Shown piece by piece: positions 53,792 through 62,659 of a stretch of DNA of 64,000 bases. The stretch's first letter is position 1; every line of letters starts with the position of its first letter. This DNA comes from Comamonas sp. NLF-1-9 (GTDB lineage: Bacteria > Pseudomonadota > Gammaproteobacteria > Burkholderiales > Burkholderiaceae_C). The notes beneath the pieces were generated by a model. That model had not been told where the DNA came from and ran no database searches. It worked only from the letters and a program-made list of their open reading frames with translations. A program made the translations under genes and the position numbers. The stretch covers positions 992,001-1,056,000 of the forward strand of contig NZ_CP078069.1 of NCBI RefSeq assembly GCF_019195435.1. The letters run 5' to 3'.

Positions 53792-54610
53792 TCAATCGGT
53801 GGGGGTTGCGGGCATCAGCGTCGGCGCCAGGTCCAGCGGCAGGCGCATGGAGCGCTCGCGCCGGGCACGATCTTCATCCATGCGCACGATGGTCGCGCGC
53901 ACGTGCTCGAGATGCACGCCGATGCAAGCGCGGGCGCGCTGGGCATCACCCTGCACGATGGCCTGCATCAGGTGTTCATGCTGCTGCGTCAATTCCTGCA
54001 GGGTTTGCGGCTCACTCAGGCGAAACATGTCGTGGCGGTTGCGCTCTACGGTAGAGAGCACCAGGGTGAACAAGCTATGCATCACCTGCACCAGCACCAG
54101 GTTGTGCGAGGCTTCCGCGATCGCCAGGTGAAACTGCGCATCGGCCCGCGCCGCCAATTCGGCATGGCCGCTCTGCTGGTACTGCAGCATGACCTTGAAG
54201 CAGCGCTCTATGTGCGCCTTGTCCTGCGCCGTGGCGCGCTGCGCTGCCAGCCATGCGGTGCTGGTTTCCAGCGCGTGGCGCGTCTCCAGCACGTCGTAGC
54301 GATAGTAGGGGTCGGCATCCATCAGTCCCGCGATCGGGGCCATGGCGCCACGCAGCCATTCGGCCGTCGGGTGCGCCTGCAGGTAGGTGCCGTCGCCACG
54401 CCTGGAGCGCAGAATTCCTTGGCTCACGAGCTTCTGGATTGCCTCGCGCACCGAGGTGCGCGACACTTGCAACTCCTCGGCCAGCTGCCGCTCGGCCGGC
54501 AGGCGCTGCCCAGGCCGCAGCCCCCTCGACTGAACCAGGTTCAGGAGCTTTTCCACGACGTGATCGACAAGGCGCATGGGAGCGATGCTGGGGGATTGCA
54601 GGCGGTTCAT
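53792..54610 (-). CDS. lldR: LldR-like GntR/FadR-family regulator
   Basis: A 272-residue repressor. The N-terminal helix-turn-helix has [20 protein letters not shown] and [20 protein letters not shown]. The C-terminal FCD domain has [20 protein letters not shown] and [20 protein letters not shown]. In E. coli LldR responds to lactate. Here it sits between the TRAP genes and lldD, and two FadR-type sites lie upstream of the operon. The start at 54610 (MNRLQSP) is used. Confidence 0.9.
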   Translation of the reverse strand: MNRLQSPSIAPMRLVDHVVEKLLNLVQSRGLRPGQRLPAERQLAEELQVSRTSVREAIQKLVSQGILRSRRGDGTYLQAHPTAEWLRGAMAPIAGLMDADPYYRYDVLETRHALETSTAWLAAQRATAQDKAHIERCFKVMLQYQQSGHAELAARADAQFHLAIAEASHNLVLVQVMHSLFTLVLSTVERNRHDMFRLSEPQTLQELTQQHEHLMQAIVQGDAQRARACIGVHLEHVRATIVRMDEDRARRERSMRLPLDLAPTLMPATPTD

Positions 54611-54674
54611 GGCCTGCAATCATCAGGGTAATGACGACTGCTTGCAGGTGAACTCGAATGATCGCGGCGCTGCG

Positions 54675-56045
54675 TCAACCGCCCGGGCTGTACATCTGCT
54701 GCGGCAGCCACAAAATGAGTTTGGGAAACAGCAGGCACAGCGCCACCATGGCGACCTGCAGCAGCACGAAGGGAATGATGCCGATGTAGATGTCCCGGAT
54801 CGTCACACCCTTGGGTACCACGCCCTTGAGATAGAACAGTGAAAACCCTACGGGGGGCGTCAGGAAGGAGGTCTGCAGCATCAGGGCGATCAGAATCAGG
54901 AACCAGGTCATGTCCGTGCCGTTCATCTTGATCACTGGCGCGAGCAGCGGCAGGACGATGAGCACGATCTCGAACCAGTCGAGGAAGAACCCCGCGACAA
55001 ACACCACTCCCAGCACCAGCAGCACGAGCCCGGTGGGGCCCAGGCCCGTCCCCTTGAAAAACTCGGTGATCAACTCGTCGCCGCCTATCATGCGCAGCAC
55101 ATAGGCAAACACTGTCGCTCCGATGAAGATGGCAAAGATGAAGCTGGTGGTGAGAGTGGTCTCTATCCCTACCTGGCGAATCACCTGCCAGCTGAGCTTG
55201 CGATTGAGCGCCGCCAGCAAGATCGCGCCTGCCGCCCCCAGACCCGAGGCCTCGGTGGGAGTGGCAATGCCGAAGAAGATGGAGCCCAGCACCAGCAAAA
55301 TCAGCCCGAAAGTCGGCAACGCGGACATGAACGCCATGCCCACCTGGCCCAAGGTCAGCTTCTGCGCGTCCGCAGGGCGCGGCGGCACGATGTCCGGGCG
55401 CACGACGCCGACGATGAAGACGTAAATCATGTACAGCACGCCCAGAAGCAGCCCGGGGATGACCGCACCCATGAACAGATCGCCCACCGAGATGGACACC
55501 TGATCGGCCATCAACACCAGCATGATCGAAGGCGGGATCAGTATTCCGAGCGTGCCCGAGGCCGCAACGATACCCGAGGCCATCGCCTTGGAATAACGGT
55601 GTTGCAGCATGATCGGCATAGAGAGCATCGCCAGCAAGACCACCGACGCCCCCACGATGCCCGTGGAAGCCGCCAGCAGGATGCCGATGACGATCACCGT
55701 CAGCCCCAGGCCACCGCGTATGCCGCCGAACACCTTGACGAAATTGCGCATCATCAGGTCGGCCACGCCAGAGCGATCCAGCATCAGACCCATGTAGACG
55801 AACATGGGCAGGGACACCAGAACCCAGTTGGACATGATGGCGTCGAACCGATCGATGATGCCGGAAAATTTCGCCCAGCTGGTCAGCAAGAAGGTGTCCA
55901 GCCCGAACTGCGTGGTCAAGGTAATTGCCACCGCCGTGAACAGCACCGACACGCCGGCCAGCAGCCAGGCTACCGGATAGCCGAGAAACAAGGCGACGAT
56001 GAAACAGCCCATCAGAATGAGCGAGAGAACTTCGTAAAACGGCAT
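54675..56045 (-). CDS. TRAP transporter large permease (lactate/2-oxoacid type)
   Basis: A 456-residue DctM-family permease with about twelve helices. Blocks are FLGYPVAWLLAGVSVLF, LPMFVYMGLMLDRSGVADLM, GIVGASVVLLAMLSMPIML, ASGTLGILIPPSIMLVLMAD, GFFLDWFEIVLIVLPLLAPV and TSFLTPPVGFSLFYLKGVVP. It is longer than the DctM at 26237 and belongs to a different branch. Together with the adjoining DctQ and binding protein it probably imports lactate for LldD and Dld. Confidence 0.92.
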   Translation of the reverse strand: MPFYEVLSLILMGCFIVALFLGYPVAWLLAGVSVLFTAVAITLTTQFGLDTFLLTSWAKFSGIIDRFDAIMSNWVLVSLPMFVYMGLMLDRSGVADLMMRNFVKVFGGIRGGLGLTVIVIGILLAASTGIVGASVVLLAMLSMPIMLQHRYSKAMASGIVAASGTLGILIPPSIMLVLMADQVSISVGDLFMGAVIPGLLLGVLYMIYVFIVGVVRPDIVPPRPADAQKLTLGQVGMAFMSALPTFGLILLVLGSIFFGIATPTEASGLGAAGAILLAALNRKLSWQVIRQVGIETTLTTSFIFAIFIGATVFAYVLRMIGGDELITEFFKGTGLGPTGLVLLVLGVVFVAGFFLDWFEIVLIVLPLLAPVIKMNGTDMTWFLILIALMLQTSFLTPPVGFSLFYLKGVVPKGVTIRDIYIGIIPFVLLQVAMVALCLLFPKLILWLPQQMYSPGG

Positions 56046-56056
56046 GATGTGCAGCC

Positions 56057-56635
56057 TCAGCTCAGGGTTGTCGCGCCAGACGCCCGGGTACGCAGGGCAA
56101 CCCAGACACGGGTCAGGCGGCCCAGTCCCGCCAGGGCCAGCAAGGCGAATGAACTCACGAGAAAGGATTTGAGCGCCCAGCGATAGGGCAAGCCGCCGGG
56201 AGCGGCGGACACCTCATTGAGCTGCCAGGAGGTGACTACGAACGGCACGCTGTACCAGATCGCGAGCGCCGTGAAGCTCAGCAGCAGAAACACGATGCCG
56301 AGCAATTCGATCCACAGCCGGGTCCGGTATGAAAACCGCTCGGCGAGCACATCGATGCGCACGTTGCGCTCGCGCACTTCAGTAAAGGAAAGACCCAGCA
56401 TGAAGCCCACGGCATACAAGTGCCATTGAGTCTCTTCAAGCGTGATTGAACCCAGCCCGAAGACGTAGCGCAACAAGACCTGAAGCACGATGACGACCAC
56501 CAGAATCGTCCAGAGGGCGGATGCAAATTCGCCAACCCAAGTTATCAACCGATCCACCGCACGTGAAAACCCGGTGACTGGCAGCGCGATGCCTGACGGA
56601 CCCGCATCAGGTAGCCCAGGAAGAACTGTCGCCAT
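56057..56635 (-). CDS. TRAP transporter small permease
   Basis: A 192-residue DctQ-family protein with four helices (VVIVLQVLLRYVFGLGSITL is the typical first segment) and VRERNVRIDVLAERF on the cytosolic loop. The start at 56635 (MATVLPG) is preferred over an ATG at 56698, because the longer form would translate through two strong hairpins (56660-56696) that look like intercistronic RNA structure. Confidence 0.88.
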   Translation of the reverse strand: MATVLPGLPDAGPSGIALPVTGFSRAVDRLITWVGEFASALWTILVVVIVLQVLLRYVFGLGSITLEETQWHLYAVGFMLGLSFTEVRERNVRIDVLAERFSYRTRLWIELLGIVFLLLSFTALAIWYSVPFVVTSWQLNEVSAAPGGLPYRWALKSFLVSSFALLALAGLGRLTRVWVALRTRASGATTLS

Positions 56636-56659
56636 GAAATACCCCGCAAGAAATTCCAC

Positions 56660-56696
56660 CACCGGCGCCGCTTTGCGCCGGTGATGCAAGAGCATC
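56660..56696 (-). other. tandem hairpins between TRAP binding-protein and small-permease genes
   Basis: A perfect 9-bp GC stem (56660-56668 with 56675-56683, loop of six) directly abuts a 5-bp stem (GATGC/GCATC, 56683-56696). There is no T-run after the larger stem on the minus strand, so an mRNA-stabilising or processing role fits better than a full terminator. Confidence 0.6.
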
Positions 56697-56729
56697 AATT
56701 GAAGAAAGCGGCTGCGGCTGCGTGCCCGA

Positions 56730-57785
56730 TCACTTCTTGTAATCGCGCGGCAGATAACCCAGGTGGTGCCACTGGGCGTTCTGCTTCTGGAAGGCGTTCA
56801 TGCTCTCGAGCACCTTCTTGAACATGGCGTCTTTGGCGGCCTCTTCCTGCAGCACCTCCTCTGACGCCTTGGCGAAGGCGTCAAGCATGGTCTTGTTGAA
56901 CTGCCGCGCCTTCACGCCCTCCTTCTCGAACTTTTCCAGCACCCCGCCCTGCAGGGCTTCCGCCTTCGCCAGAGCCATGGTCACGCCCGCCGTGCAGGTC
57001 GTCTCGATCTGCGCCTGCGTCTGCGGCTTGAGTTTGTTCCACGCGGCGATGTTCACGTACAGGAACTGATTGGTCGATGGCTGATGCCACCCCGGCATGT
57101 AGTAATTCTTCGCCACCCGCGCAAAGCCCAGTTGCTCATCTACCGTGGGCAGCGAAAACTCGGTACCGTCGAGTACGCCCTTTTCCAGCGCCTGGTAGAG
57201 CTCGCCACCCGGCAACATGGTGACCGATGCACCCAGCTTCTGGTAAATCTTGCCGCCCAGTCCCGCCGCACGGAACTTCAGACCCTTGAGGTCTTCGGGG
57301 GTGTTGATTTCCTTGCGAAACCAGCCTGCCGCCTCGGGACTGATCGAGCCGCACAAGATGGGGTAGACGTTGTGCGGCTTGTAGGCCTCCTTGAGCAGCG
57401 CATCGCCTCCGCCGTAGTACATCCAGGCGACGAATTGCGGTGTTTCCATGCCAAAGGGCACGGCGCCGAACAGCGCCGAGACAGGCACCTTGCCGATCTC
57501 GTATCCCATCCAGCTGTAGCCGGCCTCGACCTTGCCCGAGGACACGCTGTCGAAGATAGCCAACGCGGGCACCAGTTTGCCGGGCTCGAATACCTGCAGA
57601 TTGACCGACCCGCCCGTCACCTTCTTCAACTGCTCGGAGACCCAGGGCATGGTGTCGCCCAGCGCGGTGAGATTGGCGCCGAAGGACATGGGAATGCCCC
57701 AGCGCACGGTTTCCTGAGCACTGGCTGCCAGTGCAGCGCCTGCCAGCATGGCCGCTACGACCGCGGTCTTCAATGGATGCTTCAT
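56730..57785 (-). CDS. TRAP transporter substrate-binding protein, TakP/lactate-like
   Basis: A 351-residue periplasmic protein with a Sec signal (MKHPLKTAVVAAMLAGAALAASA). Unlike the other two DctP proteins here, it has WGIPMSFGANLTALGDTMPW, LQVFEPGKLVPALAIFDSVS and FVAWMYYGGGDALLKEAY, which resemble the 2-oxoacid/lactate-binding TRAP group. LKFRAAGLGGKIYQKLGA holds the binding Arg. First gene of the lactate operon; GGAGA precedes the start. The substrate lactate is inferred mainly from lldR, lldD and dld downstream. Confidence 0.9.
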   Translation of the reverse strand: MKHPLKTAVVAAMLAGAALAASAQETVRWGIPMSFGANLTALGDTMPWVSEQLKKVTGGSVNLQVFEPGKLVPALAIFDSVSSGKVEAGYSWMGYEIGKVPVSALFGAVPFGMETPQFVAWMYYGGGDALLKEAYKPHNVYPILCGSISPEAAGWFRKEINTPEDLKGLKFRAAGLGGKIYQKLGASVTMLPGGELYQALEKGVLDGTEFSLPTVDEQLGFARVAKNYYMPGWHQPSTNQFLYVNIAAWNKLKPQTQAQIETTCTAGVTMALAKAEALQGGVLEKFEKEGVKARQFNKTMLDAFAKASEEVLQEEAAKDAMFKKVLESMNAFQKQNAQWHHLGYLPRDYKK

Positions 57786-57864
57786 GTGTAGGGTCTCCGA
57801 AGATGTTGAACCAATGTGAAGCGGCAGATCAGGACGATTTGCCGGACGAACCAATACCGCTTTT

Positions 57865-57875
57865 TGGTATTACCT
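57865..57875. promoter_or_regulatory. FadR-type half-perfect operator, proximal
   Basis: TGGTATTACCT fits the FadR-subfamily consensus TnGTnnnACnA except for the last base, 80 bp before the TRAP binding-protein start. It lies inside a larger AATACC/GGTATT inverted repeat (57853-57871). Confidence 0.45.
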
Positions 57876-57977
57876 TTGCGTGTTTCAGCGAAAGCAGCGG
57901 GATTTTTGCAAGGAACATCCGGTTATTTTTCGGGGTTTACCCGTATTTTATTGCAAAACCCGCCCATTTCTCTTGAT

Positions 57978-57988
57978 TGGTCATACCA
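57978..57988. promoter_or_regulatory. FadR-type operator, distal (probable LldR site)
   Basis: TGGTCATACCA matches TnGTnnnACnA exactly and is a perfect TGGT/ACCA palindrome, 193 bp upstream of the lactate operon. Two sites flanking a promoter would mirror the two-operator arrangement of the E. coli lldPRD operon. Confidence 0.55.
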
Positions 57989-58052
57989 CTTTACGGCTTG
58001 TTCTCATCCCATGAACAGGCATAGGCGCATCAAACGAAACGGGTCTTCACGC

Positions 58053-58680
58053 GTTGTCGGCGCAGGTCCGGTCGGCAAGCGGTGGACGCACCGTCTCACT
58101 CGGGCTCCAGGGCAACGCCGCGCCCTATCCCGAGGACAAGGGCGGGCGCCAGATCATTGGACTGGAGCGCATGCTGCGCATGCACCTCGCGCAACACTGG
58201 TTGAGCCTGGTCGATGGTGCTTTTGAGCTGGCTCTGCACGACAGCGCGAACCTGGGCCGCTTCATCGGCATCGATCGAGGCCGCGAACATGGCTGCAGTC
58301 GGTACCTGCAAACCGTCGTGTACTGAATGCTTGGCAAACCCATGCTGCTTCGGGATGACGACGCACATCGGGGCAGACAGTCGAGACGGGCTGGCCTACG
58401 GCGCCGTGGTCAGCGCAGCCAGCGTGCACGACAAACATGTGCTGCCCGATCTGCTGCACTGCCATGAGCGGCGCGTGCAGACAGACGGTGCCCATGCCAG
58501 TCAGAACGCGCTGACCTCTGGCAAGGCGTCGGGAGCCGCAGTATCACCAAGGAGCGTGCGCACGACCGCAACGGCGAGGCCGACGAAACCACGTGCGCGA
58601 AAAACCACGACAAATCCAAGCCAGGCGCACACGCCAAGGCGGTACGTCGACGATGGCGCCAAGCAAGTCGTTGCATGGCA
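58053..58680 (+). pseudogene. decayed IS5-family transposase
   Basis: Three reading frames carry successive pieces of an IS5-type transposase. The first gives KGGRQIIGLERMLRMHLAQHW and DSANLGRFIGIDRGRE. The second, after a frame change near 58320-58350, gives FGMTTHIGADSRDGLAYGAV and VHDKHVLPDLLH. The third gives DETTCAKNHDKSKPGAHAKA, corresponding to the end of the catalytic domain. The segment between the first two pieces is missing, so the element is dead. No terminal inverted repeats were found. Confidence 0.75.
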
Positions 58681-58920
58681 TGACCCTCTCGCCCCGAAAA
58701 GGATGCTCGACACCCGCGCGGGCTTGGCGTCCGCTGCCTTCATCCGTAGCTACGAGACATCTGTCGCGGCACTCGGAGCACAGTGCTGGTGTTGTTTGGA
58801 CGCGCCGCTTGCGCCCCACCCGGGTGACCAAGCCGCCATGCGCGATCCAAGGCTTCGCTTCTTGCCCTGGAGAACAAGTCAATCAGGTCGCGCGTTGATT
58901 GCTATCCATTTCGGGAAAAG
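58681..58920. other. non-coding stretch with nothing recognised
   Basis: Between the IS5 remnant and the phaZ promoter. Open frames exist on both strands, but none gives a recognisable protein. It is probably further debris of the same insertion. Confidence 0.5.
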
Positions 58921-58943
58921 CTGTAATCATTTGCGGTAATGAA

Positions 58944-58957
58944 GTCACATACGTGAC
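58944..58957. promoter_or_regulatory. palindrome upstream of phaZ
   Basis: GTCAC-ATAC-GTGAC lies 79 bp before the phaZ start in an AT-richer promoter-like region. It is a symmetric candidate operator; no matching regulator is in the window. Confidence 0.4.
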
Positions 58958-59035
58958 AATTTCTTGGTGTATACGTGGACAACAGCCGGGCCCGATTATT
59001 GATATATTGCGCCGCAACATAGCCACGGTACTGCC

Positions 59036-60373
59036 ATGCTCTACACGCTTTACGAAACCCAGCGCACCTTGATGGAGCCCATCTCCTACATGGCCAAGGG
59101 CCTGTCCAAGTTTTACAGCAACCCGCAGTGGCCCTTCAGTGAAACCCAGCTCGCGCACCGCGTTTCCGCCGGTTACGACCTGCTCTACCGCCTGGGCAAG
59201 GATTACGAGAAGCCGGGCTTCGATATCCGCAAGGTGCCGGTGGACGGCGTCGATGTGGCGATCGACGAGCGCATCGAGCTCGACAAACCGTTTTGCGAGC
59301 TGCGCCGCTTCAAGCGTTTTTCGGACGATCCGCCGACGCTGGAAAAGCTCAAGGCCCAGCCGGTGGTGCTGGTGGTCGCGCCGCTGTCGGGCCACCACGC
59401 GACGCTGCTGCGCGAGACGGTGCGCATGCTGCTCACCGGCCACAAGGTCTACATCACCGACTGGAAGAATGCGCGCGACGTGCCGCTCGATGACGGCATC
59501 TTCAGCCTGGACGACTACGTCAACTACGTACAGGAATTCATCCGCCACGTGCAGGGCATCTACGGCTACTGCCACGTGATCAGCGTCTGCCAGCCGACGG
59601 TGCCGGTGCTGGCCGCGATCTCGCTCATGGCCAGCCGCGGCGAGCAGACGCCGCAAAGCATGACCATGATGGGCGGCCCCATCGACGCGCGCCGCTCGCC
59701 CACCTCGGTGAACAACCTGGCCATCCAGCACAGTTTCGAGTGGTTCGAGAACAACGTGATCTACCGCGTGCCCAGCCGCTTTGCCGGCAGTGGTCGCGCG
59801 GTCTACCCCGGCTTCCTGCAGCATGCGGGCTTCATCGCGATGAATCCGGATCGCCACGCATCCAGCCACTACGACTACTTCCTGAACCTGATCAAGGACG
59901 ACGACAACAACGCCGAAGCGCACCGCAAGTTCTACGACGAATACAACGCGGTGCTCGACATGGACGCAGCCTTCTACCTGGACACCATACGCACCGTGTT
60001 TCAGGACTACAGCCTGGTCAATGGCACCTGGGACGTGGTCTCGCCCGCCGGCAAGAGCGAGCGCGTGCGCCCGCAGGACATCGCGCACACCGCGCTGCTG
60101 ACCGTGGAGGGCGAGCTCGACGACATCTCCGGCTGCGGCCAGACCCGCGCCGCCCACGATCTGTGTACGGCGATCGCCGCAGACCATCGCCAACACCTGG
60201 AAGTCAAGGGCGCGGGCCACTACGGCATCTTCAGCGGCCGGCGCTGGCGCGACATCGTCTATCCGGTGGTGCGCGACTTCATCATGAAGCACCAGCCCAG
60301 TGCGCCTGCCGCGGCGCTCGTGCCGGTCCCGGTGCGCAGGAGCGCTGCCACGCGCAAGCGCAAGGCAGCGTGA
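59036..60373 (+). CDS. phaZ: intracellular polyhydroxybutyrate depolymerase
   Basis: A 445-residue PhaZ of the Ralstonia PhaZa type that mobilises granule PHB inside the cell. The start MLYTLYETQRTLMEPISYMA is typical. The active-site Cys replaces the usual serine in VISVCQPTVPVLAAI (Cys185). KVYITDWKNARDVPL and the His in KGAGHYGIFSGRRWRD are also present. The C-terminus is Pro/Ala-rich and ends RKRKAA, suited to granule or DNA contact. The stop overlaps the ferredoxin gene start (GTGA). Confidence 0.95.
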   Translation: MLYTLYETQRTLMEPISYMAKGLSKFYSNPQWPFSETQLAHRVSAGYDLLYRLGKDYEKPGFDIRKVPVDGVDVAIDERIELDKPFCELRRFKRFSDDPPTLEKLKAQPVVLVVAPLSGHHATLLRETVRMLLTGHKVYITDWKNARDVPLDDGIFSLDDYVNYVQEFIRHVQGIYGYCHVISVCQPTVPVLAAISLMASRGEQTPQSMTMMGGPIDARRSPTSVNNLAIQHSFEWFENNVIYRVPSRFAGSGRAVYPGFLQHAGFIAMNPDRHASSHYDYFLNLIKDDDNNAEAHRKFYDEYNAVLDMDAAFYLDTIRTVFQDYSLVNGTWDVVSPAGKSERVRPQDIAHTALLTVEGELDDISGCGQTRAAHDLCTAIAADHRQHLEVKGAGHYGIFSGRRWRDIVYPVVRDFIMKHQPSAPAAALVPVPVRRSAATRKRKAA

Positions 60374-61005
60374 GCGGGCAGCCCCAAGACCCGCAGACAG
60401 CGCAGCTGGCCGAGCGCATCAACGCCGCACTGCCGCAGACGCAGTGCACGCGCTGCGGCTTTGCCGACTGCGCCGCCTACGCGCACGCCATCGCCAGTGG
60501 CGAAGCCGCCATCAACCAGTGCCCGCCCGGCGGCGCCGAAGGCGTGGCCCGCCTGGCGGCCATTACCGGCCAGAGCGCTCTGGCGCTCAACCCAGAGCAC
60601 GGCCTGGAAAAGCCGCGCGCGCTCGCCGTCATCGACGAAGACTGGTGCATAGGCTGCACGCGCTGCATGAAGGTCTGCCCGACGGACGCCATCGTCGGCA
60701 TCCACAAGCGCATGCACACCATCCTGGACGAGCATTGCACCGGCTGCGAACTCTGCGTGGACGCCTGCCCGGTGGACTGCATCAGCATGGAAGAAGTGAC
60801 GGGCGAGGCCACTGGCTGGGACGCCTGGTCGCCCGAGCTGCAGGAGCAGGCGCGCAGCCGCTACAGCGCCCGCCAGGCGCGGCTGCGCGCCGCCAGCGAG
60901 CTGAGCTACGTCGCCCGCACACCGACGCGAACCACGCCGGCCGATGCTGAAACAAGGCAGGCCACCATCGAGGCCATCGTGGCACAGGCGCGCCACACCG
61001 ACTGA
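60370..61005 (+). CDS. RnfB-like iron-sulfur ferredoxin protein
   Basis: A 211-residue protein. The N-terminal RnfB-type [4Fe-4S] domain has TQCTRCGFADCAAYAHAIA with a following Cys in NQCPPGG. Then a two-cluster ferredoxin has CIGCTRCMKVCPTDAI and CTGCELCVDACPVDCI. It lacks the N-terminal membrane helix of true RnfB, and no other rnf/rsx genes are near. Soluble RnfB-like proteins of this kind are seen in betaproteobacteria. Overlap with phaZ (GTGA) implies coexpression; the reason is unclear. Confidence 0.9.
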   Translation: MSGQPQDPQTAQLAERINAALPQTQCTRCGFADCAAYAHAIASGEAAINQCPPGGAEGVARLAAITGQSALALNPEHGLEKPRALAVIDEDWCIGCTRCMKVCPTDAIVGIHKRMHTILDEHCTGCELCVDACPVDCISMEEVTGEATGWDAWSPELQEQARSRYSARQARLRAASELSYVARTPTRTTPADAETRQATIEAIVAQARHTD

Positions 61006-61024
61006 TTCCCCGGGGCCGAGGCCT

Positions 61025-62518
61025 CTAGGCGCTGGCCAGCGTCTTGTACACGCCGCAGCCGATGTAATAGCCCTCGCCCGCCAGGCGCACGTAGGACATC
61101 TTGGTCTGCACCTTGCCATTGGCGGGATTGACGTAGTCGTACTCCACCCAGCCCGGGCCGCGCCGCGCCTGCTCGACGATGGCGCGCATCAGACCGTCGC
61201 CGTCCACTCCCGGAACGTCCCGCACGCGGGTATTGACCCGGGCCGGATTGCCGCCGAAGGCCAGGTAGGTGCCGTTCGCGTCCAGCGCGAAAACGTACAT
61301 GTCGCGGTCGTGAAAGGGCTGGCTCTTGTCGGTCAGCGTCTGCAGGAAGGCTTCATCGGAGCAGGTCCCGTACAGCGCATGCGCACGCTCCACCAGCGCC
61401 ACCGCCTCCTCCGCCGTGCCCTGTTGCAGCCGGAACTTGCGCACCGCCTGGGTGAGCGTAGATGCCCGCGCCTGCAAGGCCTGCGCCTGCTGCACCGCGT
61501 CGCCCACCATGTCGGCATTGCTCTGGGTGATGCTCTCGAGCTGCTGCACCGCGTCGCCGATCTCGTTCAGGCCCAGGTGCTGCTCATGCACCGAGTTGGA
61601 TATGCCCCCGAGCCGGTCGGCCACCGAGCGTATGCCCGTGGCCATGGCTTGAATGCCGTCGCCTGCGGTGCGAATCTGGTCGGCGCTGGCCTGCACCTGC
61701 GTCACCGAAGTGCCGATCAGCCCGCGAATCTCGCGCGCCGCCTCGGCAGAGCGCCCGGCGAGCGAACGCACCTCACCGGCCACCACGGCAAAACCGCGCC
61801 CCTGCTCGCCGGCACGCGCCGCCTCGACCGCAGCGTTCAGCGCCAGGATGTTGGTCTGAAACGCAATCCCGTCGATCACGCCGATGATTTCGTTCATGCG
61901 CTTGGCGCCGTTCTGGATGGTGTGCACCGACTCGACCGCGCGCTCCATGGCCTGCACGCCCTTGTCCGCCGCATGGCGCACGCGGCCCGCCTGCTCGTCC
62001 GCCTCGCGCGCCGCTTGCGCGTCGTTTTCCAGCGCCGTCGTCAACTCATGCACGCTGGCCGTGGTGCGCTCCAGATGGTCGCCCTGCTGCTCGGTGCGCT
62101 GGGCAAGTTGCTCGTTGTCCGCCAGCAAGCGCTGGCCAGCATGGGCCACCAGGGCGGCGTTGCTGCGTATGTCTGCCACCATGGCCGACAGCGTCAACAC
62201 CATCTGGTTGAGGCGCCCGCCAAGCTGCGCGAGCTGCCCGCGCCCGCCGACCGCGGCGCGCACCGACAGGTCGCCCTGGGCGACGCTTTCCATCACGCGA
62301 TCGAGCTGGGCCAGGTCGCCCGCCACGCCCCGCCACACGCAAACCAGCAGATACAGCCACAGCGCCCCGGCCAGGCACCAGGCCCAGAGCATGGCCGGCG
62401 CCAGCACCGCGAGGGCCAGCGTCAGCAGCGCCAGCAAGCCCAACAGCGCAAACCGCCCGCCCAAGGCAAATCGATGCACAAGCCAGGTGCCGGGGCGCAG
62501 AAATACGGTGCCATTCAT
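61025..62518 (-). CDS. methyl-accepting chemotaxis protein with C-terminal Cache domain
   Basis: A 497-residue receptor. Two adjacent membrane helices (about 20-65) have almost no periplasmic loop. HAMP-like [15 protein letters not shown] follows, then the coiled signalling domain with the conserved tip [20 protein letters not shown] and [20 protein letters not shown]. The sensor is at the far C-terminus (about 385-495): a Cache-type domain with [40 protein letters not shown] and [12 protein letters not shown]. With this order the sensor is cytoplasmic, so it should read an internal signal. Confidence 0.92.
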   Translation of the reverse strand: MNGTVFLRPGTWLVHRFALGGRFALLGLLALLTLALAVLAPAMLWAWCLAGALWLYLLVCVWRGVAGDLAQLDRVMESVAQGDLSVRAAVGGRGQLAQLGGRLNQMVLTLSAMVADIRSNAALVAHAGQRLLADNEQLAQRTEQQGDHLERTTASVHELTTALENDAQAAREADEQAGRVRHAADKGVQAMERAVESVHTIQNGAKRMNEIIGVIDGIAFQTNILALNAAVEAARAGEQGRGFAVVAGEVRSLAGRSAEAAREIRGLIGTSVTQVQASADQIRTAGDGIQAMATGIRSVADRLGGISNSVHEQHLGLNEIGDAVQQLESITQSNADMVGDAVQQAQALQARASTLTQAVRKFRLQQGTAEEAVALVERAHALYGTCSDEAFLQTLTDKSQPFHDRDMYVFALDANGTYLAFGGNPARVNTRVRDVPGVDGDGLMRAIVEQARRGPGWVEYDYVNPANGKVQTKMSYVRLAGEGYYIGCGVYKTLASA

Positions 62519-62659
62519 GCCACTTGCCTCGTGTGACGAATCGTGTCTGAACAGTGTACAGACTCCCGCCGATCAACTCCAGCGGGCAGCGGTGAGACAG
62601 TGCCCGCAGGTGCACGCATGTCCGATAATGAACACTTGACAGCACCGGGAGGGCGGCAC

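Noticed and set aside
58700..58720. VEHPF-like peptide on the minus strand beside the IS5 remnant
   Set aside because: It is only six residues long and inverted relative to the transposase pieces; probably chance.
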